Assembly: GCF_030376615.1 (NCBI RefSeq)
Contig: NZ_JARRAB010000004.1
Span: 235,166 to 299,165, forward strand
Length of the DNA stretch: 64,000 nt
Direction: 5' to 3'
Source: Pseudomonas sp. sp1636
Lineage (GTDB): Bacteria > Pseudomonadota > Gammaproteobacteria > Pseudomonadales > Pseudomonadaceae
In this document: positions 9,961-21,284 of the stretch, piece after piece
Numbering within the stretch: the first letter of the stretch is position 1
Layout of the letters: every line of letters starts with the position of its first letter
Position numbers and translations under genes: made by a program
Notes under the pieces: generated by a model
Databases searched by the model: none
Told to the model about the DNA's origin: nothing
Seen by the model: the letters and a program-made list of their open reading frames with translations, nothing else

Positions 9961-9996
9961 GATCGGATGTTCGACAAGAAGTAAGGGATAACACGC

Positions 9997-10890
9997 ATGC
10001 GCGCCTTAGCTGAATTCATTATGCGCGGCCGTATGCAGGCCATCCTTGTGGTGGTGGTTTCGGCGGCATTGCCGCTGCTGTTCTGGTTAAGTGCTGCCGC
10101 GGGTTGCCTGGTGCTCCTGCGGCGCGGTTTGAGCGATGCCCTGGGCATCCTCGCTTGGGCGATGCTGCCGGCGATAGGCTGGTGGTATTTCGGTGAGCCG
10201 CGCACCCTGTTGGTGTTGCTCGGTGCGCTGGGGCTGGCGTTGTTGTTGCGCGCCAGCCTGTCCTGGAATCGTGTGCTGCTGTGCAGCGTGGCATTAGGCC
10301 TGGTGTACGGGTTGGTTTTGGGTGCGGTGTTCCGCGAACCCATCGAGTTGATGGCGGGTGAGCTGCAGAAGCTCATGCCGCAAATGCTCGATGGGGTTCA
10401 CCAGCAGATGTCGGTGGACGAGCGAGCGCGCCTGGATAGCCTGATTGCACCGGTGTTGACCGGCTTATTGGCGGCGTTGCTGCAGATTGTCAGCCTGCTG
10501 AGTCTGATGCTTGGGCGTTATTGGCAGGCGCAGTTGTATAACCCTGGCGGTTTCGGGCGCGAGTTTCGCGCGTTGCGACTGCCGCTGGCGCCGGCGATGT
10601 TGCTGCTGGTCGGCATGCTACTGGGCCCCAATCTGGGGCCGCAGATGGCCATGTTGACTCCGTTGTGCAGCGTGCCGTTGGTGTTCGCCGCCATTGCCCT
10701 GTTGCATGGGTTGGTGGCGCAAGAGCGACTGGCCAAGTTCTGGTTGGTCGGGTTGTACATCACGCTGCTGCTGTTTATGCAGCTGACTTATCCGTTACTG
10801 GTGGTTTTGGCCATTGTCGACAGCCTGTTTGATTTTCGTGGTCGCTGCGAGCGCAAGAACGGCTCGGGTTCCGCGAACGGTGAAGGTTAA
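9997..10890 (+). CDS. DUF2232 (YybS-like) polytopic membrane protein
   Basis: This 297-residue, very hydrophobic protein has about eight predicted membrane segments, for example VVVVSAALPLLFWLSAAAG, AMLLLVGMLLGPNLGP and LWLVGLYITLLLFMQL-type stretches near the end, and a charged C-terminus. It resembles the DUF2232/YybS family, whose members often sit beside rplI. The exact function is unknown. It lies 36 bases after rpsR and 21 bases before rplI on the same strand, so it is almost certainly co-transcribed with ribosomal protein genes. A middle segment near residues 120-150 (MAGELQKLMPQMLDGVHQQM) looks amphipathic and non-membrane. Confidence 0.75.
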   Translation: MRALAEFIMRGRMQAILVVVVSAALPLLFWLSAAAGCLVLLRRGLSDALGILAWAMLPAIGWWYFGEPRTLLVLLGALGLALLLRASLSWNRVLLCSVALGLVYGLVLGAVFREPIELMAGELQKLMPQMLDGVHQQMSVDERARLDSLIAPVLTGLLAALLQIVSLLSLMLGRYWQAQLYNPGGFGREFRALRLPLAPAMLLLVGMLLGPNLGPQMAMLTPLCSVPLVFAAIALLHGLVAQERLAKFWLVGLYITLLLFMQLTYPLLVVLAIVDSLFDFRGRCERKNGSGSANGEG

Positions 10891-10911
10891 AAGTTAAGAG
10901 GTTATTACCAA

Positions 10912-11361
10912 ATGGAACTGATCCTGCTGGAAAAAATCGCCAACCTGGGCAACCTGGGCGATAAAGTTAACGTTAAGGCCGGTTACGGCCGTAACTTCCT
11001 GCTGCCATTCGGCAAAGCCACTGCTGCAACCGCTGCCAACGTGGCTGCGTTTGAAGCGCGTCGCGCCGAACTGGAACAGCTGGCTGCCGATAAGAAAGCG
11101 TCTGCTGAAACTCGCGCCGCTCAATTGGCTGAACTGGAAGTCACCATCACCGCTACCGCGGGCGATGAGGGCAAGCTGTTCGGCTCCATCGGCACGCACG
11201 ACATCGCTGATGCCCTGACCGCCTCTGGCGTGGAAGTGGCCAAAGCCGAAGTGCGTCTGCCGAACGGTACCATTCGCCAGGTTGGCGAATACGACGTGGC
11301 TGTGCACCTGCACTCCGACGTTGAAGCGACCGTCCGCGTCGTTGTGGTTGCAGCCGCCTAA
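10912..11361 (+). CDS. rplI: 50S ribosomal protein L9
   Basis: This 149-residue protein starts [19 protein letters not shown] and continues with [16 protein letters not shown], the N-terminal RNA-binding domain of L9. A long central helix (about residues 45-75) leads to the C-terminal domain with [20 protein letters not shown]9 binds 23S rRNA at the base of the L1 stalk and affects reading-frame maintenance. It is last in the rpsF operon, and two strong hairpins follow. Confidence 0.98.
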   Translation: MELILLEKIANLGNLGDKVNVKAGYGRNFLLPFGKATAATAANVAAFEARRAELEQLAADKKASAETRAAQLAELEVTITATAGDEGKLFGSIGTHDIADALTASGVEVAKAEVRLPNGTIRQVGEYDVAVHLHSDVEATVRVVVVAAA

Positions 11362-11387
11362 GAGCCTCGCTCTGAAGCTAGCCGCTC

Positions 11388-11417
11388 AACGGGCTTGCGC
11401 TTAGGCGCAAGCCCGTT
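11388..11417 (+). other. 13-bp perfect hairpin after rplI
   Basis: Arms 11388-11400 and 11405-11417 pair perfectly around loop TTAG. No T run follows directly, so it is not a classical terminator. It may protect the mRNA 3' end or act with the terminator hairpin that follows 7 bases later. Confidence 0.7.
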
Positions 11418-11423
11418 AACATC

Positions 11424-11465
11424 GGGCACGGCATTGCGCAAGCGATGCCGTGCCCTTTGTTTTTC
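11424..11465 (+). terminator. Terminator of the rpsF-rplI operon
   Basis: GGGCACGGCAT (11424-11434) pairs with ATGCCGTGCCC (11445-11455), and three further inner pairs leave a GCAA tetraloop. TTTGTTTTT follows at 11456-11464. It stands between rplI and dnaB. Confidence 0.85.
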
Positions 11466-11492
11466 AACACCAGATTTCTTACCCCGAGTCCT

Positions 11493-12887
11493 ATGAACGA
11501 CATCAGCATTCCCGAGCAATACGACCTGCAAACCTCTGCCCTGAAAGTGCCGCCGCACTCGATCGAGGCCGAGCAAGCCGTGCTGGGTGGCCTGATGCTC
11601 GACAACAATGCCTGGGAGCGGGTGCTCGATGCGGTGTCCGATGGCGATTTCTATCGACACGACCATCGCCTGATCTTTCGCGCCATCTACAAGCTGGCCG
11701 AGCGCAACCACCCCTTCGACGTGGTCACTGTGTCCGAGCAGCTGGACAAGGAAGGGCAGCTGCCGCAGGTCGGCGGCCTGGCCTACCTCGGCGAGCTGGC
11801 GAAAAACATTCCGTCGGTGGCCAACATCAAGGCCTATGCGCAGATCATTCGCGAGCGCGCCACCCTGCGTCAGTTGATCGGCATCAGCGGCGAAATCGCC
11901 GACAGTGCCTATGCCCCGCAGGGGCGCACCGGCGAGGAAATTCTCGACGAGGCCGAGCGGCTGATCTTCCAGATCGCCGAGGCGCGGCCGAAGAGCGGTG
12001 GCCCGGTGGGCATCAACGACATCCTGGTCAAGGCCATCGACCGCATCGACAGCCTGTTCAACTCGGGCGATGCGATCACCGGGCTGTCCACCGGCTTTAA
12101 CGATCTGGATGCGCAGACCAGCGGCTTGCAGCCGGCGGATCTGATCATCGTCGCCGGCCGCCCGTCCATGGGTAAGACCACCTTTGCCATGAACCTGGTG
12201 GAAAACGCCGTGCTGCGCAGCGACAAGGCCATCGTGGTGTACTCCCTGGAAATGCCCTCCGACTCTATCGTCATGCGGATGCTCGCTTCCCTGGGGCGCA
12301 TCGACCAGACCAAGGTGCGCGCCGGCCGCCTGGACGACGACGATTGGCCGCGCCTGACCTCGGCGGTCAATCTGCTCAACGACCGCAAGCTGTTCATCGA
12401 CGATACCGCCGGTATTTCGCCGTCGGAGATGCGCGCACGCACCCGGCGCCTGGCCCGCGAGCACGGCGAGATCGGCATGATCATGGTCGACTACCTGCAG
12501 TTGATGCAGATTCCAGGCTCCAGCAGCGAAAGCCGGGTCAACGAGATCTCCGAGATTTCCCGTTCGCTCAAGGCCCTGGCCAAGGAATTCAATTGCCCGG
12601 TGATCGCCCTGTCGCAGCTCAACCGTTCCCTGGAGCAGCGGCCCAACAAGCGCCCGATCAACTCCGACTTGCGCGAATCCGGGGCCATCGAGCAGGACGC
12701 CGACATCATCATGTTCGTCTACCGCGACGAGGTGTATCACCCGGAGACCGAACTCAAGGGCGTGGCCGAGATCATCATCGGCAAGCAGCGTAACGGGCCG
12801 ATCGGCACCACCCGGCTGGCCTTTCTCGGCAAATACTCGCGCTTCGAGAACCTGGCGCCGGGCAGCTACCAGTTCGACGAGGACTGA
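11493..12887 (+). CDS. dnaB: Replicative DNA helicase DnaB
   Basis: This 464-residue protein has an N-terminal DnaB domain (about residues 15-120, HSIEAEQAVLGGLMLDN) and a RecA-like ATPase domain. The Walker A is GRPSMGKTT (about residue 220) and the Walker B region is IMVDYLQLM (about residue 330). The hexamer unwinds DNA 5' to 3' at the fork and recruits primase. No intein is present: the Walker A region and the later motifs are uninterrupted. ATG 11493 gives the family start MNDISIPEQYDLQ; an earlier in-frame ATG at 11445 lies inside the terminator hairpin and is rejected. Confidence 0.97.
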   Translation: MNDISIPEQYDLQTSALKVPPHSIEAEQAVLGGLMLDNNAWERVLDAVSDGDFYRHDHRLIFRAIYKLAERNHPFDVVTVSEQLDKEGQLPQVGGLAYLGELAKNIPSVANIKAYAQIIRERATLRQLIGISGEIADSAYAPQGRTGEEILDEAERLIFQIAEARPKSGGPVGINDILVKAIDRIDSLFNSGDAITGLSTGFNDLDAQTSGLQPADLIIVAGRPSMGKTTFAMNLVENAVLRSDKAIVVYSLEMPSDSIVMRMLASLGRIDQTKVRAGRLDDDDWPRLTSAVNLLNDRKLFIDDTAGISPSEMRARTRRLAREHGEIGMIMVDYLQLMQIPGSSSESRVNEISEISRSLKALAKEFNCPVIALSQLNRSLEQRPNKRPINSDLRESGAIEQDADIIMFVYRDEVYHPETELKGVAEIIIGKQRNGPIGTTRLAFLGKYSRFENLAPGSYQFDED

Positions 12888-12941
12888 TCCGCCCGCGGTT
12901 GCAGGCGGGCAGATTGCCCGCGCCAGTCAAGGTCGATCAGT

Positions 12942-12982
12942 AAAAACCGGCGCTCAGCGGTTAAACTGGGCGCCGGTTTTTT
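12942..12982 (+). terminator. Terminator after dnaB
   Basis: AAAAACCGGCGC (12942-12953) pairs with GCGCCGGTTTTT (12970-12981) around a 16-base loop, with a run of six T at the end. It is nearly symmetrical and lies just before the alr ribosome site. Confidence 0.8.
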
Positions 12983-12998
12983 AGGGATGTTTACCTGT

Positions 12999-14078
12999 AT
13001 GCGCCCGCTAGTCGCCACCATCGATCTCGCCGCCATCCGCCATAACTATGCCGTTGCCAAGCGCTGTGCACCGGGCCGGCAGGCCTTTGCGGTGGTCAAG
13101 GCGAATGCCTATGGGCATGGCGTGGGCGCGGTGGTGGCGGCGCTGCACGATCAGGCCGACGGCTTTGCCGTGGCCTGTCTGGAGGAGGCGGTCGAGGTGC
13201 GGGCGCGGCATGGCGAGGCGCGCATCCTGCTGCTGGAGGGTTGTTTCGAGGCGGCGGAATATCAACTGGCGGCGCAATTGGGCCTGGATCTGGTGCTGCA
13301 GGACGAACGGCAGGCGGCGGATTTTCTCGCGGCCAAGTTGAGTCGGCCGCTGAACGTTTGGCTGAAACTGGACACTGGCATGCATCGTCTGGGCTTTACC
13401 GCGCTCGCCCTGCGCACCTGGCATGCACGTTTGCAGGGGGCGGCGCAGGTTGCCGAGTTGAACCTGCTCAGCCACTTCGCCTGCGCCGACGAGCGTGGCC
13501 ATGAAATGACCGAGCGACAGCTCGAGGAATTTCTGGACGTGCTCGATCTGGACTTCGCCCAGCGTTCGCTGGCCAACTCGGCCGCCATTCTGACCATTCC
13601 GGCGGCGCATATGGATTGGCTGCGGCCGGGCATCATGCTCTACGGCGCCACGCCGTTCGCCGAGCTGGGGGCCGCCGAGCTGGGCCTTGCGCCGGCGATG
13701 ACCCTGACCGCGCAGCTGATTGCCTGCCGCGATGTGGCCGTGGGCGAAAGTGTCGGCTATGGCGCCAGCTGGGTTGCGGCACGGCCGTCGCGCATCGGTA
13801 CGGTGAGTTGCGGCTACGCCGACGGTTACCCGCGCCACGCGCCGAGCGGTACGCCGTTGCTGGTGCGCGGGCAGCGGGTGGCGCTGGCGGGGCGCGTGTC
13901 GATGGATATGCTGGCGGTCGACCTCACCGACCTGCCGGCGGCCCAGGTTGGCGATGAAGTGCAGCTGTGGGGCGCGCAACTGCCGGTGGACGAAGTCGCC
14001 CGGGCGGCCGGCACCATCGGCTATGAGCTGCTGAGCAAGGTCACTCAGCGCGTACCGCGAGATTACCGCAACGCTTGA
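12999..14078 (+). CDS. alr: Alanine racemase
   Basis: This 359-residue fold-type III PLP enzyme interconverts L- and D-alanine for peptidoglycan. The PLP lysine is in VVKANAYGHG (about residue 34). The second catalytic residue is the tyrosine of ESVGYGASW, and the substrate-carboxylate region RVSMDMLAVDLTD is present. ATG 12999 is preferred over in-frame ATG 12987 because TAGGGA (12982-12987) overlaps the latter and is correctly spaced for the former; the protein then starts MRPLVATIDLAAIRHNY. It is the last gene of the conserved rnr-to-alr block. It converges on a GGDEF gene with only 8 bases between the stops. Confidence 0.94.
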   Translation: MRPLVATIDLAAIRHNYAVAKRCAPGRQAFAVVKANAYGHGVGAVVAALHDQADGFAVACLEEAVEVRARHGEARILLLEGCFEAAEYQLAAQLGLDLVLQDERQAADFLAAKLSRPLNVWLKLDTGMHRLGFTALALRTWHARLQGAAQVAELNLLSHFACADERGHEMTERQLEEFLDVLDLDFAQRSLANSAAILTIPAAHMDWLRPGIMLYGATPFAELGAAELGLAPAMTLTAQLIACRDVAVGESVGYGASWVAARPSRIGTVSCGYADGYPRHAPSGTPLLVRGQRVALAGRVSMDMLAVDLTDLPAAQVGDEVQLWGAQLPVDEVARAAGTIGYELLSKVTQRVPRDYRNA

Positions 14079-14086
14079 GCGGCTAT

Positions 14087-16003
14087 TCAGAGGCCGCTGG
14101 TGACCTTGATCACGTCCAGTTGCAGGCGTGCCCTGCTGCTCAGTTCGCCGTCTTCGCCGCAGACCGACGAGCCCGAGCGGCCGCGTGCCTTGACCTTGTA
14201 CAGCGCCTCGTCGGCCGCCTTGTAGAGGCTGGCGAAGTGGCTGGCGTGTTGCGGATAAAGAGCCACGCCGATGCTGATGGTCACGCTCAGCGGCTCGGCG
14301 CCATAGAGTACTGGCTGCGCCAGCCCGTGGAGCAGGCGCGCGGCGATCTCGCGAGCGTGGCGTTCGGCCTCGTCGCCGCAGATCAGTACGGCGAACTCAT
14401 CGCCGCCCAGGCGTGCCACGGTATCGCCGCTGCGCACATGCTCGCGCAGGCGCTTGGCAACCATTTGCAGCATCAGGTCGCCGGCATCGTGGCCGAAACG
14501 GTCGTTGATCGGCTTGAAATGATCGAGGTCGATCAACATCAAGGCCACGCTTTCGCCGTGGCGCTCGGCGTGGGCCAGGGCGGTTTCGGTGCGTTCGACC
14601 AGGTAGCGGCGGTTCGGCAACTCGGTCAGCGGATCGTGAAAGGCCGCGTGCTGCAGTTCCAGTTCGCGTTGGCGTAAGCGCTGGTTGGTTGCCGCCAGCT
14701 CGGCGGTGCGTTGCTTCACCGCGTGCTGCAGTTCGTCGGCGTTGCCCTGGGCCAGCGCCAGGCGCGCAGTTTTCTCGCGATCGGCCTGTCTTTGCGCTTC
14801 GGCCTTCTCTTGCTTGAGCCTCTGGATGCGGTAGGCCAGGGCAAAGGAAAACAGGATGGTTTCCGCGGCGACCGACAGCGGGAACAGGTAGGCGGTGAAG
14901 TTGTACGGCTCGATCAGCCCGGCCGCGCGCATCACCAGCACCACGGTGCTGCCCAGCACCGCACCGTAGCCGAGCAGGTAGAAGCGTGCCGGAAAGAAAC
15001 CCTGGCGACAGCGCACGGCGGCACTGAACAGCGCGCTAGGTACCGTGATGATCGGGGTCAGGGCAATCATCAGGGCGCCTTCGGCGCGGTAGCCGAAAGC
15101 GTTGATCGCGATGGCCACGAGATACAGCGCGCAGCCGGCATTCAGCAGGCGATGGGGCCAGATCAGTCCGCGTTTGGTGTAGAGCAGCTCCTGGGTGAAG
15201 CGCATGACGAAGATGCCCCACAGCGAGGGCAGGGTGATGCGATCCAGCCAGAAGGGCACGGCGCTGCCCGGCCACAGGTACTGGAAGCCGTGACCGGTCA
15301 TGCTGAGGATAAACACCAGTACGCAAGCGGTGGCCAGCACGTACCAGAGATAGGCCCGATCGCGCAGGGCGATGAGGATGAACAGGTTGTACAGCAGCAG
15401 TGCCAGGATCATCCCGTAGATCAGGCCGAAGCCGATATTTTCGTTGCTGGCATGGTGTTCGAGGTCGTCGAGTTGCCAAACGGTCAACGGGAAGGAGTTG
15501 CCGGCGGGATCGAAGCTGCGGAAATACAGGGTCAGGGGTTCCTCGTCCAGCTCGGGCAGTTGGAACAGCATGCGCCGATAGGCGTGGTCGCGGCCCTCGG
15601 CGTAGGGCACGGCCGTGCCCGTTGTGCGCGCGTGCCAGCCGCCCTGGCCGTCGGGCAGGTAGAGCTGCAGGTCGAAGAGGGTGATGCCGGCGTTTTCCAG
15701 CCACCACTGGCGGGGGGCGTTCGGGCTGCGTTGCAGGCTGACCTTGATCCACCAGGGATGGCGGCTTTGGCCGACGGTGGCCCGGCCATCGGCCGGCTGG
15801 AAGCGACGTTGCACGAGCGGATCCGCCATGTCGGCGATGCTCAGTTGGGCGTCGCGGTCTTCCAATAGTTCGATCTGCCCGTTGAGCAGGCGCCCGCTGC
15901 TGGCGCTGTCGAGCACGATGGTGGTCGCACTGACCGCGGCGGATAGGCAGGTCAGGCTCAACAGTAGAACGAAAGAGGAGACTATCCGCAGCACTGCATG
16001 CAC
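14087..16003 (-). CDS. 7TM-DISM sensor diguanylate cyclase (GGDEF)
   Basis: This 638-residue membrane protein has a signal peptide (residues 1-26), an extracellular DISMED2 carbohydrate-binding-like domain (about 30-170), a seven-helix 7TMR-DISM membrane domain (about 185-390), a coiled coil (about 395-450) and a C-terminal GGDEF domain. The active site is RLGGDEFAVL (about residues 528-537), and RSGD five residues upstream is the product-inhibition I-site. It should make cyclic di-GMP from two GTP in response to a periplasmic signal. The architecture of the sensor half is the same as in RetS, further along this window. It is transcribed alone on the minus strand; the ligand is unknown. Confidence 0.92.
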   Translation of the reverse strand: MHAVLRIVSSFVLLLSLTCLSAAVSATTIVLDSASSGRLLNGQIELLEDRDAQLSIADMADPLVQRRFQPADGRATVGQSRHPWWIKVSLQRSPNAPRQWWLENAGITLFDLQLYLPDGQGGWHARTTGTAVPYAEGRDHAYRRMLFQLPELDEEPLTLYFRSFDPAGNSFPLTVWQLDDLEHHASNENIGFGLIYGMILALLLYNLFILIALRDRAYLWYVLATACVLVFILSMTGHGFQYLWPGSAVPFWLDRITLPSLWGIFVMRFTQELLYTKRGLIWPHRLLNAGCALYLVAIAINAFGYRAEGALMIALTPIITVPSALFSAAVRCRQGFFPARFYLLGYGAVLGSTVVLVMRAAGLIEPYNFTAYLFPLSVAAETILFSFALAYRIQRLKQEKAEAQRQADREKTARLALAQGNADELQHAVKQRTAELAATNQRLRQRELELQHAAFHDPLTELPNRRYLVERTETALAHAERHGESVALMLIDLDHFKPINDRFGHDAGDLMLQMVAKRLREHVRSGDTVARLGGDEFAVLICGDEAERHAREIAARLLHGLAQPVLYGAEPLSVTISIGVALYPQHASHFASLYKAADEALYKVKARGRSGSSVCGEDGELSSRARLQLDVIKVTSGL

Positions 16004-16147
16004 TCCTTCTGCCCGGCGCCGTTACGGGGGCGTGGTTGCTCGAGTATAGGCATAAAGTGCGCCTGTGATCACAGATGCCAGGCGTCCGGTGCAAGCGCGG
16101 GCGCACGGAATTGTCCTAGTGTCAGGGTCGGACTTGGTCAAATTTTG

Positions 16148-16156
16148 TGCTATATT
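16148..16156 (+). promoter_or_regulatory. Extended -10 promoter of ygiQ
   Basis: TGC followed by TATATT (16151-16156) is an extended -10 element 37 bases before the ygiQ start. No good -35 lies at the right distance, which extended -10 promoters can tolerate. Confidence 0.45.
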
Positions 16157-16193
16157 CCGCGACCGTCTAACCCCTGACATCGCGGTCATTTCC

Positions 16194-18542
<2,349 letters not shown>

Positions 18543-18595
18543 TTGGTTTGTAAGCGGCCGCGAGCTGTTCTGCAGTCAGGTGCCATGAGGCCCTG

Positions 18596-18620
18596 CTAGC
18601 CCGGATTGCATCCGGGCTAG
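18596..18620. repeat. Perfect palindromic intergenic element (CCCGGAT-TGC-ATCCGGG type)
   Basis: Arms 18596-18606 and 18610-18620 pair over 11 bp with a TGC loop. The core CCCGGAT...ATCCGGG recurs at 53231-53247. Both copies lie between convergent or tail-to-tail genes, where a bidirectional hairpin would shield 3' ends. I recall such palindromes as common dispersed elements in Pseudomonas; only the two copies are seen directly. Confidence 0.7.
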
Positions 18621-18633
18621 GGGACGACGCTCA

Positions 18634-19899
18634 TCAGCCGTAGCGCTTCTTCGCCTCGATGGCCAGGCCGCTGCCGATGCTGCCGAAGGTGTTGCCTTCC
18701 ACCTGGCGGGCCTTGGGCAACATGGCCGCGACGCTCTGGCGCAAGGCCGGGATGCCGCTGGAGCCGCCGGTAAAGAACAGCGTATCGACCTGCTCGACGC
18801 CCACCCCGGCATCGCCGAGCAGTTGCGTCATGCTGGCGCGCACGCGCTCGAGCAGCGGCTCGATGGCACCTTCGAACAGCGTGCGGGTCAGTTCGGCGAC
18901 CAGGCCGGGTTCGACCCGGCTCAGGTCGATGGGCCGCGCGGCCTGCTCGCTCAGGGCTATCTTGCTGTCTTCCACCTGCATCGCCAGCCAATGGCCGTCG
19001 CGGCGCTCGATCAGTGTGAACAGGCGGTCGATGCCGCTCGGGTCGAGGATGTCGTAGCGCATGCTCTGCAGCTGGCGCTGCGACTGCGCCGAGTAGACCG
19101 CGTTGATGGTGTGCCAGGTGGCCAGGTTGAGGTGGGTGCTGGTGGGCATCGGCGCGGCGCTCTTCATCCGGCTGCCGTAGCCGAACAGCGGCATCACGCC
19201 GGCCAGCGAGAGTTGCTTGTCGAAGTCGGTGCCGCCGATATGCACGCCGCCGGTGGCGAGAATGTCCGTATGCCGCTCGGCCACGCTGCGCCGCTGCGGT
19301 GACAGGCGCACCAGGGAGAAGTCCGAGGTGCCGCCGCCGATGTCGACGATCAGCACCAGTTCCTCGCGGGCGATGCCCGACTCGTAGTCGAAGGCCGCGG
19401 CGATCGGTTCGTACTGGAAGGACACCTCCTTGAAGCCGAGCTTGTGCGCCACGGCCACCAGGGTGTTCTGCGCTTCGAGATCGGCCACCGGATCGTCGTC
19501 GACGAAAAACACCGGGCGACCGAGTACCACTTCCTCGAATGGCCGCTGGGCCACGGCTTCGGCGCGATTTTTCAGTTCGCCGATAAAGAACCCGAGCAGA
19601 TCCTTGAACGGCAGGGCGCTGCCCAGCACCGTGGTTTCGCTCTTCAGCAGTTTGGAGCCGAGCAGGCTCTTCAGCGAGCGCATCAGCCGCCCTTCATAGC
19701 CTTCCAGGTATTCCTGCAGGGCCAGGCGGCCATAGACCGGGCGGCGCTCCTCGAGGTTGAAGAACACCACCGAGGGCAGGGTGATCTTGCCGTCTTCGAG
19801 GGTGAGCAGGGTCTCGGCGTCCGGGCGCAGCCAGCCGACGGTGGAGTTGGAGGTGCCGAAGTCGATGCCGCAGGCGCGGGCGGGAGTGGAGAAAGGCAT
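18634..19899 (-). CDS. Hsp70-family protein (YegD-like)
   Basis: This 421-residue actin-like ATPase begins CGIDFGTSNSTVGW, the phosphate-1 motif of Hsp70. It has VLIVDIGGGTSDFSLVRL (phosphate-2, about residue 195) and LFFTGGSSGIPALRQ (adenosine motif, about residue 380). Unlike DnaK it stops after the nucleotide-binding domain and has no substrate-binding domain with lid, so it is a short Hsp70 relative such as E. coli YegD. Its chaperone clients, if any, are unknown. It is monocistronic on the minus strand. AGGAAC lies just upstream of ATG 19899. Confidence 0.85.
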   Translation of the reverse strand: MPFSTPARACGIDFGTSNSTVGWLRPDAETLLTLEDGKITLPSVVFFNLEERRPVYGRLALQEYLEGYEGRLMRSLKSLLGSKLLKSETTVLGSALPFKDLLGFFIGELKNRAEAVAQRPFEEVVLGRPVFFVDDDPVADLEAQNTLVAVAHKLGFKEVSFQYEPIAAAFDYESGIAREELVLIVDIGGGTSDFSLVRLSPQRRSVAERHTDILATGGVHIGGTDFDKQLSLAGVMPLFGYGSRMKSAAPMPTSTHLNLATWHTINAVYSAQSQRQLQSMRYDILDPSGIDRLFTLIERRDGHWLAMQVEDSKIALSEQAARPIDLSRVEPGLVAELTRTLFEGAIEPLLERVRASMTQLLGDAGVGVEQVDTLFFTGGSSGIPALRQSVAAMLPKARQVEGNTFGSIGSGLAIEAKKRYG

Positions 19900-20047
19900 G
19901 CGGCGCGCTGTTCCTAGAAAAAATTACCGGGAGAAATTTTTGACGTCGCCTAGCGACGGCCCGGAGGGTGGCCGCCATGGATGGCATGGCCACAAAAACG
20001 GCCGCGCATTCTATGGGATACGCCGCGCAAATGCTGCGTCGATTGCG

Positions 20048-20500
20048 CTATGCCGCGACGAATGAACCCCAGCCCAGGGTCAGTGCGGCCAGTGTCAGGT
20101 AGCGCCCGGTCTTGGCCAGGCCGACGATCAACAGGAAAATCCAGCAACGCTCACGCATCACCCCGGCGACCAGGGTCAAAGGGTCGCCGATGATCGGCAG
20201 CCAACTGAGCAACAGCGACCAGCGTCCGTAGCGCGTATACCAGCCCTGTGCCTGTTGCAGCCGCTGCTCGCTGACCGGGAACCAGCGGCGCTGGCGAAAG
20301 TGCTCGAGGTAGCGCCCGAGCAGCCAGTTGACCAGCGCGCCGAGGACATTGCCGACGCTGGCCACTGCGACCAGCAGCCACAACAGGTAGGCATCGCTGA
20401 GCAGCAGGCTGACCAGCACCGCCTCGGACTGCAAGGGCAGCAGGGTGGCGGCGCCGAAGGCGGAGAGGAACAAGCCCAGGTAGGCGGTAAGCGTCAGCAT
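20048..20500 (-). CDS. yqaA: YqaA family (SNARE-associated/VTT-like) membrane protein
   Basis: This 150-residue inner-membrane protein belongs to the YqaA group of the DedA/VTT superfamily. About four hydrophobic segments are visible (LGLFLSAFGAATLLPL, LLWLLVAVASVGNVLGALVNW, SWLPIIGDPLTLVAG and the C-terminal helix). The motif WLPIIGDPLTLVAGVM is a signature of the family, in which relatives move lipids or maintain membrane homeostasis; the function of YqaA itself is not settled. Translated codons end in SFVAA. It lies 61 bases after a VC0807-like gene on the same strand and may be co-transcribed with it. Confidence 0.85.
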   Translation of the reverse strand: MLTLTAYLGLFLSAFGAATLLPLQSEAVLVSLLLSDAYLLWLLVAVASVGNVLGALVNWLLGRYLEHFRQRRWFPVSEQRLQQAQGWYTRYGRWSLLLSWLPIIGDPLTLVAGVMRERCWIFLLIVGLAKTGRYLTLAALTLGWGSFVAA

Positions 20501-20561
20501 GCGGCGGCAGGCCTGGGCGCCATGCGCTGCCGTGCAACAAACAGCGTGTTCAGCCGCGCGC

Positions 20562-21284
20562 TCAGGGCTGCGGGGCCATGATTTCTTCCAGCTTCAAGCC
20601 GGTCAGGCCATGAATGGTGCGCCACAGGTAATAGAAGATCGCCATCAGCATGATCATCGAGGGGATGGCGATCATCGGGTAGCTGAGCAGGTTCATCCGC
20701 CCCAACTCGGCATTGAAGGCCTCGCTGCCGGATGCGCTGACCACGATCCACTTGGCCAGCGCATAGTTCATCGCCGAGGAAAAGAAGAAAGTGCCGCTCA
20801 GCCAGTAGGTGGCGGTCAGCAGACGGGTTTCGAAGTGCTGGGTATGGCCGCCCTGTTCCAGGCGCTCATGGATCTTGTCGACATTGAGCACGCTTTTATT
20901 GAACAGCAGGGTGCGGATCAACGGGTAGCGGGTGCGGGTCGACACCAGCACGGCAATGCCGATCAAGCCGGGAATCGTCGCTTCCTTGATCGCCAGCCAC
21001 TGGTTGTCCAGCTTGAGCAGGCCGATGCCGCCGGTGAGCAATACGCTGAGCAGGCCGAGCAGGGCGATGAAGTTGAATTTGCGGTACTTGACCAGCTCGA
21101 ACGTGCCCCAGCCGAGGGGGAAGGCCAGGGCCAGGATCAGCGCACCATCGGCGCCGAGGTTGGCCTCGCCGCTGAGCTTCATGAGGATCAGGGAAGGAAT
21201 CAGGATGCTGATCAGCAAATCCACCAGCGGGCGGGGCTTGTGTGTGGCGGTGGAGCTGTGTGTGGTATCGGTCATGTCGGTCAT
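20562..21284 (-). CDS. Multi-pass membrane protein, VC0807-like
   Basis: This 240-residue protein has about six predicted membrane segments (for example LLISILIPSLILMKL, GALILALAFPLGWGTFEL, FIALLGLLSVLLTGGIGLL, YPMIAIPSMIMLMAIFYYLW). It resembles the VC0807 family of uncharacterised inner-membrane proteins, an assignment made from memory of the pattern and less certain than most here. A short hydrophilic N-terminus rich in Thr and Ser precedes the first helix. It reads toward yqaA. The upstream 255-base gap to the divergent zinc-finger gene must hold promoters for both; I could not pick one out. Confidence 0.6.
   Translation of the reverse strand: MTDMTDTTHSSTATHKPRPLVDLLISILIPSLILMKLSGEANLGADGALILALAFPLGWGTFELVKYRKFNFIALLGLLSVLLTGGIGLLKLDNQWLAIKEATIPGLIGIAVLVSTRTRYPLIRTLLFNKSVLNVDKIHERLEQGGHTQHFETRLLTATYWLSGTFFFSSAMNYALAKWIVVSASGSEAFNAELGRMNLLSYPMIAIPSMIMLMAIFYYLWRTIHGLTGLKLEEIMAPQP

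Noticed and set aside
12987..12998. Earlier alr start at ATG 12987
   Set aside because: It overlaps the TAGGGA ribosome site, and relatives begin at MRPL.
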